Notes: generated from the sequence alone by a model not told the origin. A stretch of DNA of 64,000 bases from UBA3946 sp002385755 (GCA_050953085.1 JBMNLX010000002.1:65489-129488); one strand, 5' to 3'; shown: positions 1 to 8,220, counted from the first letter of the stretch. Program-made: numbers and translations.

Positions 1-459
1 GGCCACGTCATCGGTGCGGATGTACGGCGCCGTCACATCGACGACGATTATCAAATTGTCCGCGTCGTCCAAATAAACGCCGGCAAGCTCATGTCGGATC
101 GATCCCGACGGTTCCCATCTGTAAAAGAGGATTAGACCGGAGGACGCGAAAAAGCCTTCGTCGTAATCGTCGATCTTTTCGTAAACTTCCGCGATATCAT
201 GTCGGGATATGAAATCCAAGTAATCCCGATAATCGTCAATCCTGACGAAATTCTCGTCTCCGAGAACGGGTCTGACCGCGAAATACCTGATTATTGAGTC
301 GTCGTAATCAAGCGGGGTCCCCTCGCTCGGAACGGGGTTTTTTTTCGCGGAGCCGGTCAAATCGGGATTCTCGACCGGCGGCGGGAAAACGCCCGCGTAA
401 AAACAGCCGGACAATAAAGAAAGCGATAATGCAAGGATAAAGAACCTCAATATTTTCAT
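1..459 (-). CDS. Partial lipoprotein of unknown function
   Basis: The reading frame is open from an ATG at 459 to the window edge, so only the first 153 residues are seen. A GGGAG ribosome site precedes the ATG. Residues 1-19 form a lipoprotein signal: basic start, hydrophobic core and lipobox LSGC with Cys19 as the lipidation site. The rest is rich in Asp, Tyr and Arg, with paired short motifs such as RIDDYRDYLDF and EKIDDYDEGFF. I do not recognise the family. It lies downstream of the sigma/anti-sigma-like pair on the same strand, so it could be a target or partner of that system, but nothing in the sequence proves it. Confidence 0.75.
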   Translation of the reverse strand, partial: MKILRFFILALSLSLLSGCFYAGVFPPPVENPDLTGSAKKNPVPSEGTPLDYDDSIIRYFAVRPVLGDENFVRIDDYRDYLDFISRHDIAEVYEKIDDYDEGFFASSGLILFYRWEPSGSIRHELAGVYLDDADNLIIVVDVTAPYIRTDDVA

Positions 460-624
460 AACATACTCCCTCTCTATTTTCGTTAAATTTCAATCGGGGC
501 GCCCGCGTCAAAAGTCTTTTACGGCGCCGCGCATCACAAACGCGAACATTACCGCCGCGGATTATCGCGAGCCGGAACATACTTTTCAAAAACCAAAGTA
601 TTATAAGCTTATCGCTCGCCGTTA

Positions 625-1713
625 TTATCTTTTTGAATCGCGAAGCGAATAAAGTCCGGAGATCATTGTCTCGTAGAAAACGTAAACCGGCCCTCCCTCG
701 TCATGCTCGCCGGAGATGAATTCATCCCGAAATATATCGAGCTCTTCCAGAAATTGCGACGACACGGGAAGCATCGGCGGCGCGTCGTCGCTAGTAATGA
801 CCGGCAAGGCAAAGTCTTCGCGGTTTTGATAATTAAGAAGATACTCGGGCATCGCGTCGTTAAGCGACCGGTAATTATCCAAATCCTCATCCAAACTCAA
901 GCAAACAAGTTCCGTTCGGCCTTCGTAAAACGCGTCAAGCTCGGCGTTTTCCGCGGTCGGGACGAGATAAGGGCTTTTGTCGGAATCGGCGAAAGAAAAA
1001 TTGTTAACGAGATAGAAGGGCAACTTTCTCGACTCGTTGTTTTCCAAACTCGTCACCGTGACTTCCCAAACGCGATACACGATTATCGGCGCATGGCCTT
1101 TCGCTCGCGCGGGAATTTTCGCGCCGTCACGAATTTTAAACCATAAGAGCGACCCGTAATCGTCCCGGTTCATCGCAAAGGCGTAATAGAGCAGCCCGTC
1201 GACGCTTTTCGGGTCAAACTGTATTTCCTTACCCTCGATTTCGACGCTTCCCGTTTCCAAAAGCCGCGCCCGGGCTTCTTCTTTTATATATCCCGCCACA
1301 TAATACCTGTTTTCCGCCGTCCCGTGTTGTATTTCATAGAAATCATAAGTTTCATCTTCCAAAAAGCGGTCGATTCGTTCGTTAAAAGGCGGCGCCACGG
1401 TCTTTTCCCCGGTGAATTTATCAAGCGGCACGCCGAACGATTCTATCTCGTCAATCTTATCCTTATCATTAATATAATAACGATCATAACTTGCCTCTTT
1501 TTTAATTATGACCAGGGAGCAATAAAAAATAATCAATATAATAACCGCGACGGAAGCCAGTTTCGAAATGATATCGAGACGGGCGACGCGGAGACTTTGC
1601 CGGTAGAAAAACAGGCGTCGGTAATCGATCTTATCTCTTATCGCTTCGAAACCGCCGGCGACGGAGACGCTCAGGGCTTCTTTCAGTTGCTTTTTCAAAT
1701 CTTTCGTTTTCAT
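625..1713 (-). CDS. Single-pass membrane protein, possible anti-sigma factor
   Basis: This 362-aa protein is encoded directly downstream of an ECF-type sigma factor gene on the same strand, with a gap of about 95 bp. The ATG at 1713 has AAAGGTG six bases upstream, so it is preferred over the GTG and ATG just before it. A cytoplasmic N-terminal stretch (about 1-50, basic) precedes one hydrophobic segment (about 52-72) and a long acidic, Tyr-rich extracytoplasmic domain. This layout fits an anti-sigma factor that senses outside signals and holds the sigma factor at the membrane. The role is inferred from gene order and topology. I see no zinc anti-sigma motif. Confidence 0.6.
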   Translation of the reverse strand: MKTKDLKKQLKEALSVSVAGGFEAIRDKIDYRRLFFYRQSLRVARLDIISKLASVAVIILIIFYCSLVIIKKEASYDRYYINDKDKIDEIESFGVPLDKFTGEKTVAPPFNERIDRFLEDETYDFYEIQHGTAENRYYVAGYIKEEARARLLETGSVEIEGKEIQFDPKSVDGLLYYAFAMNRDDYGSLLWFKIRDGAKIPARAKGHAPIIVYRVWEVTVTSLENNESRKLPFYLVNNFSFADSDKSPYLVPTAENAELDAFYEGRTELVCLSLDEDLDNYRSLNDAMPEYLLNYQNREDFALPVITSDDAPPMLPVSSQFLEELDIFRDEFISGEHDEGGPVYVFYETMISGLYSLRDSKR

Positions 1714-1808
1714 ACGCATCACCTTTGCTCGCTAAATAAGACAATCGAAGGTCGAGAAACGGTTGTGGTAATTTTTGGAACAAAAAAAGCGGGATATAAA
1801 TCCCGGCT

Positions 1809-2327
1809 TCAATCCAGCGTTTTTTTGTATTTTTTTATCGCCCGGCGATACTTCCCCTTAACCGAGTCGACGGTGGCGCCTTTCTCGGCGGCGATCTCCC
1901 GGAAGGTGAGGTTAAACACGAGCCGCATAATAATGATGTCGATTTCTTCTTCCGTCAAAACCCGATAAAGACTTTTGATTATCGGAGGCAGTTTGCTTTC
2001 GGCGGCGGGAATGAATAAAAAATCGGAATCGCTGCGAATCGTTCCCGCGTCCTTTGACTTCAGGTAATTAAGCGACAGATTTCTCGCCGCGGTCACAAGC
2101 CAATATTTGATATTCCGAAATTGCGTTTTCTTAAGCGAATTAAAAAAGCGCATAAAAACTTCCTGGGTAATGTCTTCCGCCTCTTCCTTTCGTTTCACGA
2201 TTTTAAAGGAAATATAATAGACGAGATTTTGATAACGATAATAGATTTTCTCGAATACTTCTTCCAGGGCGCTTTCGTTTTTCTGTTTGATCGCTTTTTC
2301 GATATCTTTTTTAAAATTGTCGCTCAT
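1809..2327 (-). CDS. RNA polymerase sigma factor, ECF-like (sigma-70 family)
   Basis: This 172-aa protein has the two-domain layout of ECF sigma factors. Region 2 (about 25-90) contains the typical YYRYQNLVYYISFKI and EDITQEVFMRFF segments, which bind the -10 element and core polymerase. Region 4 (about 120-170) has a helix-turn-helix ending in REIAAEKGATVDSVKGK. It should direct polymerase to a small regulon, perhaps including its own operon. The ATG at 2327 follows GGAGTTTATT. A good vegetative-type promoter lies upstream, and the membrane protein encoded downstream is the likely partner. The target genes cannot be told from this window. Confidence 0.85.
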   Translation of the reverse strand: MSDNFKKDIEKAIKQKNESALEEVFEKIYYRYQNLVYYISFKIVKRKEEAEDITQEVFMRFFNSLKKTQFRNIKYWLVTAARNLSLNYLKSKDAGTIRSDSDFLFIPAAESKLPPIIKSLYRVLTEEEIDIIIMRLVFNLTFREIAAEKGATVDSVKGKYRRAIKKYKKTLD

Positions 2328-2351
2328 AATAAACTCCGCGTCGCTAGTTAC

Positions 2352-2379
2352 ATTTTACCATAGTTATTAAGAATAGCAA
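2352..2379 (-). promoter_or_regulatory. Promoter of sigma factor operon
   Basis: On the minus strand TTGCTA (-35, 2374-2379) and TAAAAT (-10, 2352-2357) are separated by 16 bases, about 20 bases upstream of the sigma factor start. Confidence 0.5.
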
Positions 2380-2409
2380 GCAAACTATTCCTTCGCGCTT
2401 TGCGAGCGA

Positions 2410-2441
2410 AAAAAACCGGTCAGTTCAAGCGACCGGTTTTT
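2410..2441 (-). terminator. Terminator of YtrB-like ABC/GNAT operon
   Basis: Arms AAAACCGGTC and GACCGGTTTT pair around a 10-base loop, with a U-tract on the minus strand. It overlaps the end of the GNAT gene. Confidence 0.75.
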
Positions 2442-2979
2442 AATCCCGACCGTTTAAATAATCCTCCCTTGTCATGATATATCGCAAGGATCGGATAGTT
2501 TTCCCGAGCCGGGGAAGTTCCCTTGTTTCCTCGTCATAATAACGGAAACCGCATTTCTCGATAACCCGCTTCGAAGCCCGGTTATAATCAAAATGCCCGC
2601 ACCATAAAACCTCGATATCCGTTTCCGTGAAAAAGTATTCGATCACGGCTCGGACCGCTTCCGTGGTTAACCCCCGATTCCAATAAGACTTTTTCAGCGC
2701 ATAACCGATTTCTCTTGATTTTCGCGGGTCGCCGGCGCGCGGGCGGATATGCGCGCCGACCGAGCCGATCACTTTTCCGGTCTCCTTATCCACCACTGCG
2801 TAAACGTCCGCCGCGGCGATAAACCGGTTAAGAATTTTTCTCGAATCCTCGATCGACTCGTGCCGAGGCCAACCGGCGTGAACTCCGACGCCTTCCTCGC
2901 TCGCATACTCGTATAAGTCCTCGAGGTCGGAATCCCGCCATAGGCGTAATATCAATCTTTCCGTTTCCAATGTTTTCAT
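2440..2979 (-). CDS. GNAT N-acetyltransferase, RimJ/RimL type
   Basis: This 179-aa protein begins with the RimJ-type signature TLETERLILRLW and carries the acetyl-CoA site around REIGYALKKSYWNRGLTTEAV (about 89-110), followed by NRASKRVIEKCGF, the usual C-terminal motif. The family transfers acetyl groups to protein N-termini or small amines; the substrate is unknown here. It sits 22 bp after the ABC permease gene on the same strand and shares its terminator, so it is probably the last gene of that operon. The length is normal for the family. Confidence 0.85.
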   Translation of the reverse strand: MKTLETERLILRLWRDSDLEDLYEYASEEGVGVHAGWPRHESIEDSRKILNRFIAAADVYAVVDKETGKVIGSVGAHIRPRAGDPRKSREIGYALKKSYWNRGLTTEAVRAVIEYFFTETDIEVLWCGHFDYNRASKRVIEKCGFRYYDEETRELPRLGKTIRSLRYIMTREDYLNGRD

Positions 2980-3001
2980 TGAATTATTGCTTTATTAATG
3001 C

Positions 3002-3790
3002 TTACTCCAATTCCAAATGCTTGTAAATCAAGTTCCGCGAAAGGAAATAAAGACCGGGGATAAAGAGCAGGGTCCAAAAGAGCTTGTTAAAGTTCAACAC
3101 GATGTAGATGTCAAGTCCCGATAGGCCATGGTAATCTTCAAAATGGACGATATTAAAGCCATCGAAGTAGTGTAATCCGTAAGGTAACACCACAAAGAGA
3201 TTACTAACCCAATTGAATATAAGCGTAATGCCGAAAAACACGGCGAACCCCACCAACATTTTATGCCGGCGGATTTTCCCGGCGTTAAGAAGCGCCAAAG
3301 CGAAAAGAAGTATCAAGAGCGTGAGTATTAATTGAAAGGCGAACGCTATCGCGCGAATCAAAAGCGGCAGGATATTGATTATCTGTAGTATTTCCTTAAA
3401 GATTTTCACAAGATTATCAAAATCGATATTAACGGCCAGGATAATAAAAAAGCCGAACGCCACGCATAAAACCGTGAAAAAGTATAAAACGATATTGCAG
3501 ATCAACTTGCTTATAATCAGGCTGTCGACCGATACCGGCAAAGTAAAGGTTAAGTAACCCTCGCTCGTGAACATTTTTTTATTGAACGATTTAATGATGT
3601 TGTAAATCAAAATAACGAACAGGGCAATGATCACGATGAATAGCGTTGTCAACGACAGAATTAAAATAACCGCCGATCTGGAAGTGAGCGTCACCGCGAC
3701 GAAGAGCGATAGAACGACGAAGACGATATTGGTAATCAAGATTTCAAAATAGGAGTTTTTGAACTCGTGTTTCAATAATTTCCCTAGCAT
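3002..3790 (-). CDS. ABC transporter permease (YtrC/BcrB-like)
   Basis: This 262-aa protein has six hydrophobic segments: two near the N-terminus (about 18-66), two in the middle (about 95-165) and two near the C-terminus. It lacks a periplasmic-type loop, as expected for an ABC-2-like exporter permease. It overlaps the end of the ATPase gene by 7 bp, so the two are translationally coupled and form one transporter. Such pairs usually export peptides, lipids or antibiotics, or sense envelope stress. No GntR regulator gene, typical of the ytr type, is found next to it. Confidence 0.8.
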   Translation of the reverse strand: MLGKLLKHEFKNSYFEILITNIVFVVLSLFVAVTLTSRSAVILILSLTTLFIVIIALFVILIYNIIKSFNKKMFTSEGYLTFTLPVSVDSLIISKLICNIVLYFFTVLCVAFGFFIILAVNIDFDNLVKIFKEILQIINILPLLIRAIAFAFQLILTLLILLFALALLNAGKIRRHKMLVGFAVFFGITLIFNWVSNLFVVLPYGLHYFDGFNIVHFEDYHGLSGLDIYIVLNFNKLFWTLLFIPGLYFLSRNLIYKHLELE

Positions 3791-4485
3791 CGGAACGCCT
3801 CCTTAAAGTATTCATTCAGGCTCTTTCCGGTCTCCTTGCGAAGTTCGTCGGCCGCTACGTACCGAAAAACCTCGCCCTCCCGCAAAAAGACGGCATAATC
3901 GACGATGTTTTCAATATCGCTGATAAGATGGGTGGAAACGATGACGGTCCCGGCTTTGTTATAGTGTTCCAAAATCAATTCGAAGATAAACTCCCGGGTC
4001 GCGGGATCGACGCCGGCGATCGGCTCGTCGAAAAGATAAATCCCGGCCTGTCGCGCCAAAACCATGATGAGTTGCAGTTTATCCTTTGTTCCTTTGGACA
4101 AACTCTTAAACTTCTGACGCGGGTTGATCCGCAGGCGCTCAAGCAATCGCATAGCTTTTTTCTCGTTAAAATCATCGTAAAAATCGCGGAAAAACGCGAT
4201 CGCGTCGAGCGCGGTCCACTGTTCGGAAAGATAATTGCAATCTGGCAAATAGGAAATAATCCTTTTCGATTCGATTCCCGGCTTATGGCCGTTGATCAAT
4301 ACCTCGCCTTCGTAAGTCATGAGCAAATTGGCGAGGATTTTTAAAAGCGTGGTTTTCCCGCTGCCGTTCGGACCCATCAGACCGATAATCTTCCCGGCAG
4401 GCAGTTCCAGATTAACATTGCGTAAGGCGGTAATACCGCCGTATCTTTTTGTAAGGCTTCTAGTTTTTACGATAATGTTATCCAT
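3784..4485 (-). CDS. ABC transporter ATP-binding protein (YtrB/BcrA-like)
   Basis: This 233-aa ATPase shows Walker A GPNGSGKTT (about 39-47), a divergent signature LSKGTKDKL in place of LSGGQ, Walker B IYLFDEP, and the switch histidine in VSTHL. The altered signature is typical of the YtrB/BcrA branch of exporters. It pairs with the overlapping downstream permease gene. The ATG at 4485 follows GGGAGGATT. A TATAAT element at about 4510 with TTGTTT 16 bases further upstream is a likely promoter for the three-gene operon. Confidence 0.88.
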   Translation of the reverse strand: MDNIIVKTRSLTKRYGGITALRNVNLELPAGKIIGLMGPNGSGKTTLLKILANLLMTYEGEVLINGHKPGIESKRIISYLPDCNYLSEQWTALDAIAFFRDFYDDFNEKKAMRLLERLRINPRQKFKSLSKGTKDKLQLIMVLARQAGIYLFDEPIAGVDPATREFIFELILEHYNKAGTVIVSTHLISDIENIVDYAVFLREGEVFRYVAADELRKETGKSLNEYFKEAFRC

Positions 4486-4551
4486 AAATCCTCCCTACGG
4501 GTATTATATCATATTCGCCCAATAAAACAAAAATTTTTTGGAATATATCGC

Positions 4552-5352
4552 TTACCTGGCGAGAAGCATTTGATCGGTCAACTCGATATCGGCAGCGGCT
4601 TCGAATTTACGGAGCAAGTCTTCGATCGTAAGCTTTTTCTTAACGGCCCCGGAAGCGTCAAACACAACCCGCCCGTTATCGAGCATCAAGATTCTGTCGC
4701 CATACCTTAACGCGTCCCGCATGTTATGGGTCACCATGATCGTCGTTAGTTTGTTTTGAGAGACGATTTCGTCGGTAATCGAAAGAACCGTCCTCGCCGT
4801 TTTCGGGTCGAGCGCGGCGGTATGCTCGTCGAGAAGCAATACTTTCGGCTCGCCAAGCGTCGCCATTAAAAGCGTCACCGCCTGGCGCTGGCCGCCGGAC
4901 AAAAACCCGATCTTATGCGTCAACCGGTCCTCAAGACCTAGATTCAGTGTTTTTAGTTTTTCCCGGAAAAACTCCCGGGTTTCCTTGGAGAACGCCCAGC
5001 GCAACCCCTTCCGCCGCGGCCGGCGCAGGGCGATCGCGAGGTTTTCCTCAAGCGACATGTTGGCGGCCGTCCCCGAAAGCGGATCTTGAAAGACGATGCC
5101 GATATACTTCGCCCGCTCGTGTTCTTTGAGCCGCGTAACGTCGGCGCCGTTAATGCTGATTTGTCCGGCGTCGGGAAGCACGGAACCGGAAATAACGTTC
5201 AAAAGCGTTGTTTTACCGCTGCCGTTCCCGCCGATGACCGTCACGAATTCTCCTTCCTCGATAGAAAGCGACACGTTATCCAAAGCGACTCGGACGTCTT
5301 CGGGCGTCAAGTCTTTATTAAATATCTTGGTGACGTTATTAATTTTAAGCAC
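4552..5352 (-). CDS. Amino-acid ABC uptake ATPase (predicted tyrosine system)
   Basis: This 266-aa ATPase has Walker A GGNGSGKTT, signature LSGGQRQ, Walker B VLLLDEHTAALDP and a switch histidine in VTHNM. The frame extends upstream, but I choose the GTG at 5352. It has AGGAGGGGG nine bases upstream and overlaps the permease stop by 8 bp, while the upstream part is unlike any ABC protein. It is the third gene of the operon behind the Tyr-rich leader. The family (COG1101) accompanies PF04392-type binding proteins, so it should energise import of an aromatic amino acid. Tyrosine is inferred from the leader, not from this protein. Confidence 0.87.
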   Translation of the reverse strand: MLKINNVTKIFNKDLTPEDVRVALDNVSLSIEEGEFVTVIGGNGSGKTTLLNVISGSVLPDAGQISINGADVTRLKEHERAKYIGIVFQDPLSGTAANMSLEENLAIALRRPRRKGLRWAFSKETREFFREKLKTLNLGLEDRLTHKIGFLSGGQRQAVTLLMATLGEPKVLLLDEHTAALDPKTARTVLSITDEIVSQNKLTTIMVTHNMRDALRYGDRILMLDNGRVVFDASGAVKKKLTIEDLLRKFEAAADIELTDQMLLAR

Positions 5353-6256
5353 GGTTATACGCCCCCTCCTTCCGCCGCTGTTTCGCCGCCCGGATCTTTT
5401 TAACAAGCGGCAAGGCTAAAATAAAGGCGATGAGAATAGCCTGTAAGAGCTTCAAATCATTGGGATTCAGGCCCAAGGCGATGGCGACGCCGACTAAAAC
5501 CTCGTAAGCGACGCTTCCTAAAATAACGGAAATTAGCCAGTTTTTAAACGAGCGTTTTCCGAATAAGATCTCGCCGAGAATAATCGCCGCGAGGCCGATA
5601 ACGATCGTCCCTTTCCCGACGTCCATATTCGCGCTGTTCGCGCTTTGGGCGTGAAGCGCGCCGCATAAAGCGACGAGGGCGTTCGCGAGCGCCAGCCCGA
5701 AAATAATCATAATATCGGTGTTGATTCCCTGGGCGCGCGCCATTTTTTTATTCATCCCCGTGGCGCGGATCGACATCCCGATTTCCGTCCCGAAAAACCA
5801 ATAAAGAACGAAAAAAATGATGACGACGACCAAAAACGTCGTAAGCGTCTCGGCGACGAACGCGTTCTCGATGATTCCCCGGGGGAACGTGTAAATCGTC
5901 GCGGCGTCGCCCAAATGAACCGCGGATTTGCCTAAGATCCTTAGGTTTACCGAATAAAGTCCGGTCATCGTGAGAATCCCGGAAAGAATCGCGGGAATTT
6001 TAAGTTTTGTATGCAAGATGCCGGTAACGATTCCGGCCAAAAACCCGCCGGCGACGGAGAGCAAGGTCGCGATAAAAGGCGGGGCGCCTTTTAAGATCAG
6101 GCTCGCGGCGACGGCGCCGCCCATCGTTACCGCGCCCTCGGCCGTAAGGTCCGCGAACTCCAAGACTCGGAAGGCGATAAAGATTCCCAATGCCAAAAGC
6201 GACCAGATCAATCCTATTTCAAGCGCGTCTTTTACGATATTTAGCAACTCATCCAT
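5345..6256 (-). CDS. Amino-acid ABC uptake permease (predicted tyrosine system)
   Basis: This 303-aa membrane protein has about eight to nine hydrophobic segments and belongs to the COG4120 permease family, related to the branched-chain and ribose type. Recognisable motifs are the N-terminal LWSLLALGIFIAFRVL-like segment and the DLTAEG loop. It is made between a binding lipoprotein and an ATPase: 11 bp follow the former, and 8 bp overlap the latter. The three proteins make one importer. The family's known members are predicted tryptophan or tyrosine transporters of Firmicutes. Confidence 0.87.
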   Translation of the reverse strand: MDELLNIVKDALEIGLIWSLLALGIFIAFRVLEFADLTAEGAVTMGGAVAASLILKGAPPFIATLLSVAGGFLAGIVTGILHTKLKIPAILSGILTMTGLYSVNLRILGKSAVHLGDAATIYTFPRGIIENAFVAETLTTFLVVVIIFFVLYWFFGTEIGMSIRATGMNKKMARAQGINTDIMIIFGLALANALVALCGALHAQSANSANMDVGKGTIVIGLAAIILGEILFGKRSFKNWLISVILGSVAYEVLVGVAIALGLNPNDLKLLQAILIAFILALPLVKKIRAAKQRRKEGAYNRA

Positions 6257-6267
6257 CGCGATCGACC

Positions 6268-7245
6268 CTATTCGATAATCCTGTCGGCTCGGTCCAGAAG
6301 ACTCTGGGGAATGACGATGCCGATTTCGTCCAATTCTTTTTTATTGATGACGAGATCGAATTCGGAAAGACCGGTCGACGGGATATCCTTGGGGTTGACA
6401 TTGTCCCGCAAAATCTTAACGGCCATTTCCGCCGTTTGCTTGCCGAGACGGTAATAATTGATGCCGAAAGTGATCGAGCCGCCCGCGGCGACGATATTCG
6501 GCTCGCCGACGATCGCCGGGATTTTCTTTTCCCTAAGAACGTCCTTAACGATTCCCATCGCCCCGGCGATGGTGTTGTCGGTCGGAATGTAGAGGGCGTC
6601 GACGCCGGACGCGAGCTGGCCTGCGACCTGCTGCAGGTCGTTGACGCCTTCGATAGTTTTAATCGTGACTTCAAGGTCGATTTTTTCCGCTTCTTCTTTG
6701 GCGATATTAGCCTGGACCGCGGAATTGTTCTCGCTCGCGGTATAAAGAATTCCCAGTTTTTTCGCCCCGGGGAGCAGTTCCTTCACCAGCGATATTTGCT
6801 CGGCGATCGGATTCATGTCGTTTGTGCCCGTTACGTTCCCGCCCGGTTTTTCGGGGCTTGCGATTAGTTTGGCGTCGACGGGATCCGTCACCGCCGTGAA
6901 AAGAATCGGCGTGTCTTTCTTCTGCTTCTTCGCCTCGTTTACGACGGCGTTCGCCGCTTGCGTGGCGATAGCGAGAATTAGGTCGGATTTACGGACGAGT
7001 TTCTTCGCCTGAAGCGACATCGTGTTGGCGTTGGCGTGCGGGTTTTCTTCCAGGATCGTGATATTTTCCCCGTCAACGAACCCCGCTTCCGCGAGCCCGT
7101 CGATAAAACCCCTTTTCGCTTCATCCAACGCTTCGTGCTCGGTGTACTGAAGAATGCCGATTTTTATCCGCCCGTCATCGCACCCGGCAAACATCGCGAC
7201 GACAAGCGTCAATAAAAACAAACCAAAAAACTTACTAAATTTCAT
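6268..7245 (-). CDS. ABC substrate-binding lipoprotein, PF04392/TrpX type
   Basis: This 325-aa protein starts with a lipoprotein signal (lipobox FAGC, Cys22). A two-lobe periplasmic-binding fold of the ABC_sub_bind family follows, with KIGILQYTEHEALDEAKRGF at the N-terminal edge, then LFTAVTDPVDAKLI and the hinge region AIVGEPNIVAAGG. It captures substrate outside the cell for the downstream permease and ATPase. The related TrpXYZ systems are predicted tryptophan/tyrosine importers. Here the upstream leader peptide with seven Tyr codons points to tyrosine. An AAGGAGG site lies six bases before the ATG, just after the attenuator terminator. Confidence 0.9.
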   Translation of the reverse strand: MKFSKFFGLFLLTLVVAMFAGCDDGRIKIGILQYTEHEALDEAKRGFIDGLAEAGFVDGENITILEENPHANANTMSLQAKKLVRKSDLILAIATQAANAVVNEAKKQKKDTPILFTAVTDPVDAKLIASPEKPGGNVTGTNDMNPIAEQISLVKELLPGAKKLGILYTASENNSAVQANIAKEEAEKIDLEVTIKTIEGVNDLQQVAGQLASGVDALYIPTDNTIAGAMGIVKDVLREKKIPAIVGEPNIVAAGGSITFGINYYRLGKQTAEMAVKILRDNVNPKDIPSTGLSEFDLVINKKELDEIGIVIPQSLLDRADRIIE

Positions 7246-7268
7246 TTTTTCCTCCTTATGCTCATAAA

Positions 7269-7306
7269 ATAAAAAATTGTGTTATCACATCAAGTAATAA
7301 CACAAT
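7269..7306 (-). terminator. Attenuator terminator before the ABC operon
   Basis: Thirteen base pairs (one G-U) with a five-base loop, then six U on the minus strand, ending about 20 nt before the binding-protein start. This position is typical of attenuation, not of a gene end. Confidence 0.8.
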
Positions 7307-7428
7307 AATCTTAGGCTTTTTTACCGTTACCGTGTTATTACTTTCGACGCCTTCGGCCGGTGTCACGTAATAACACGGATTTAATTATGACTTATGACTT
7401 ACTCCCGCAAGAAAAAGCCAAGAATCAA

Positions 7429-7503
7429 TCAGTGTTTTTCATGACACCTTCTTGGAAAGTAATAATAATAATAGTAGTAACGGTTGACTACAAGCCTCGT
7501 CAT
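7429..7503 (-). CDS. Tyr-rich leader peptide (24 aa)
   Basis: An ATG at 7503 has AGGAG seven bases upstream and opens a 24-codon frame: MTRLVVNR, then seven Tyr codons in a row (TAC TAC TAT TAT TAT TAT TAC), then FPRRCHEKH and TGA. Both Tyr codons are used, as in natural leader peptides where charged tRNA-Tyr level is sensed. It lies 20 nt after the predicted transcription start and upstream of a terminator that precedes an amino-acid ABC importer operon. The peptide itself probably has no function; its translation is the sensor. This is inferred by analogy with the trp, his and phe leaders of enteric bacteria. Confidence 0.85.
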   Translation of the reverse strand: MTRLVVNRYYYYYYYFPRRCHEKH

Positions 7504-7529
7504 AATTAAGCTCCTATCAAGTTTAACTA

Positions 7530-7558
7530 ATTATATCATTATTATTATGCCTTGGCAA
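7530..7558 (-). promoter_or_regulatory. Promoter of the leader peptide/ABC operon
   Basis: TTGCCA (7553-7558) and TATAAT (7530-7535) with a 17-base spacer on the minus strand; near consensus. The start site would be near 7523, just before the leader peptide ribosome site. Confidence 0.85.
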
Positions 7559-7627
7559 TGAAAAATTTCAAAGAAAACGCTTACTGTAAGATATTTTTGA
7601 AAATAAAGCGCGAATAAACCGCTTACA

Positions 7628-7831
7628 TCATTGTTCCAGCAATTTAAGCGCCCTTTTGTAAAGGGGATCGAACTCGCAGCCGCAGTTACCGCATTCCGCA
7701 TCCGCCCGCCGTAAAGCCGCGACAAGCCGCTCTTTGTCTTTGTTTCCGGATAGCCAGTCCCGCGCCGGCGCGGCGATCACGCTCCAGCCCGAGCGAGCGA
7801 ACTTCTCAAGTATTTCCCTTAACTCATCCAT
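7628..7831 (-). CDS. Small protein of unknown function, 67 aa
   Basis: The frame is longer upstream, but the ATG at 7831 is preferred because GAAAGGAG lies seven bases before it. The protein is soluble and mostly helical, beginning MDELREILEKFARSGW. It contains a short motif ADAECGNCGCEFDPLYKRAL with three closely spaced cysteines that could bind a metal. It follows the three-helix membrane protein gene by 19 bp and is probably cotranscribed with it. I do not recognise the family. Confidence 0.65.
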   Translation of the reverse strand: MDELREILEKFARSGWSVIAAPARDWLSGNKDKERLVAALRRADAECGNCGCEFDPLYKRALKLLEQ

Positions 7832-7850
7832 AACGTTCTCCTTTCTTTCG

Positions 7851-8141
7851 TTATAATATCGACAGAATAAATAGCACTGTGAATAATACAAAGGCTGCCA
7901 AAAAGAACAAAACGACGACCCAATCGTATTTTTTATTGTCTCTAACGGCAAGCCAGAAAAACCAAAATCCCGTAAGAAGCATCATGCCGACAACCGGGAT
8001 CCTGACTTCCTTCAACATCCGGCGCATGCTCGACCATTCCGGATAATCGTCGATTAAATAGTTAAAAAAGATCCCCGTGCCGACGGCAAGCAAAAGAATG
8101 ACGCAGCCGATAATAAAATTATGTTTCCGCAAATTTTTCAT
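7851..8141 (-). CDS. Small membrane protein, 96 aa, unknown
   Basis: The ATG at 8141 follows GGAAAGG and begins MKNLRKHNFIIG. Three hydrophobic segments lie at about 8-28, 47-66 and 72-95, joined by short charged loops. No catalytic motif is seen. It is followed at 19 bp by the 67-aa protein gene, suggesting a two-gene unit. The function is unknown. Confidence 0.65.
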   Translation of the reverse strand: MKNLRKHNFIIGCVILLLAVGTGIFFNYLIDDYPEWSSMRRMLKEVRIPVVGMMLLTGFWFFWLAVRDNKKYDWVVVLFFLAAFVLFTVLFILSIL

Positions 8142-8220
8142 CGCCAAAATCCTTTCCGCGTTTTTTCATCCTTTATATTTTTTTCCCAATTCCCGTTCTT
8201 AAACTATTTATCTTTGATTT

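Larger units (their letters stand above)
7246..7523 (-). promoter_or_regulatory. Tyrosine attenuator leader RNA (candidate)
   Basis: The roughly 278-nt leader contains, in transcript order: a Tyr-rich leader peptide; a hairpin with arms at 7449-7455 and 7418-7424 (CCAAGAA/TTCTTGG); hairpin A:B (arms 7367-7378 and 7330-7341, 12 perfect pairs); segment F (7307-7322); and hairpin C:D (7294-7306 and 7276-7288) with a U-tract. B can pair with C instead of A. F, followed by C, can pair with the segment just after the leader stop (7411-7424). A ribosome stalled on Tyr codons would cover the first CCAAGAA arm and favour the antiterminated fold. The switching model is inference; the segments and complementarity are visible. 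Confidence 0.75.

Noticed and set aside
7246..7523. T-box riboswitch upstream of the TrpX-type ABC operon
   Set aside because: The T-box core (AGGGTGGNACCGCG type) is not present on the minus strand; the leader peptide with Tyr codons explains the terminator better.
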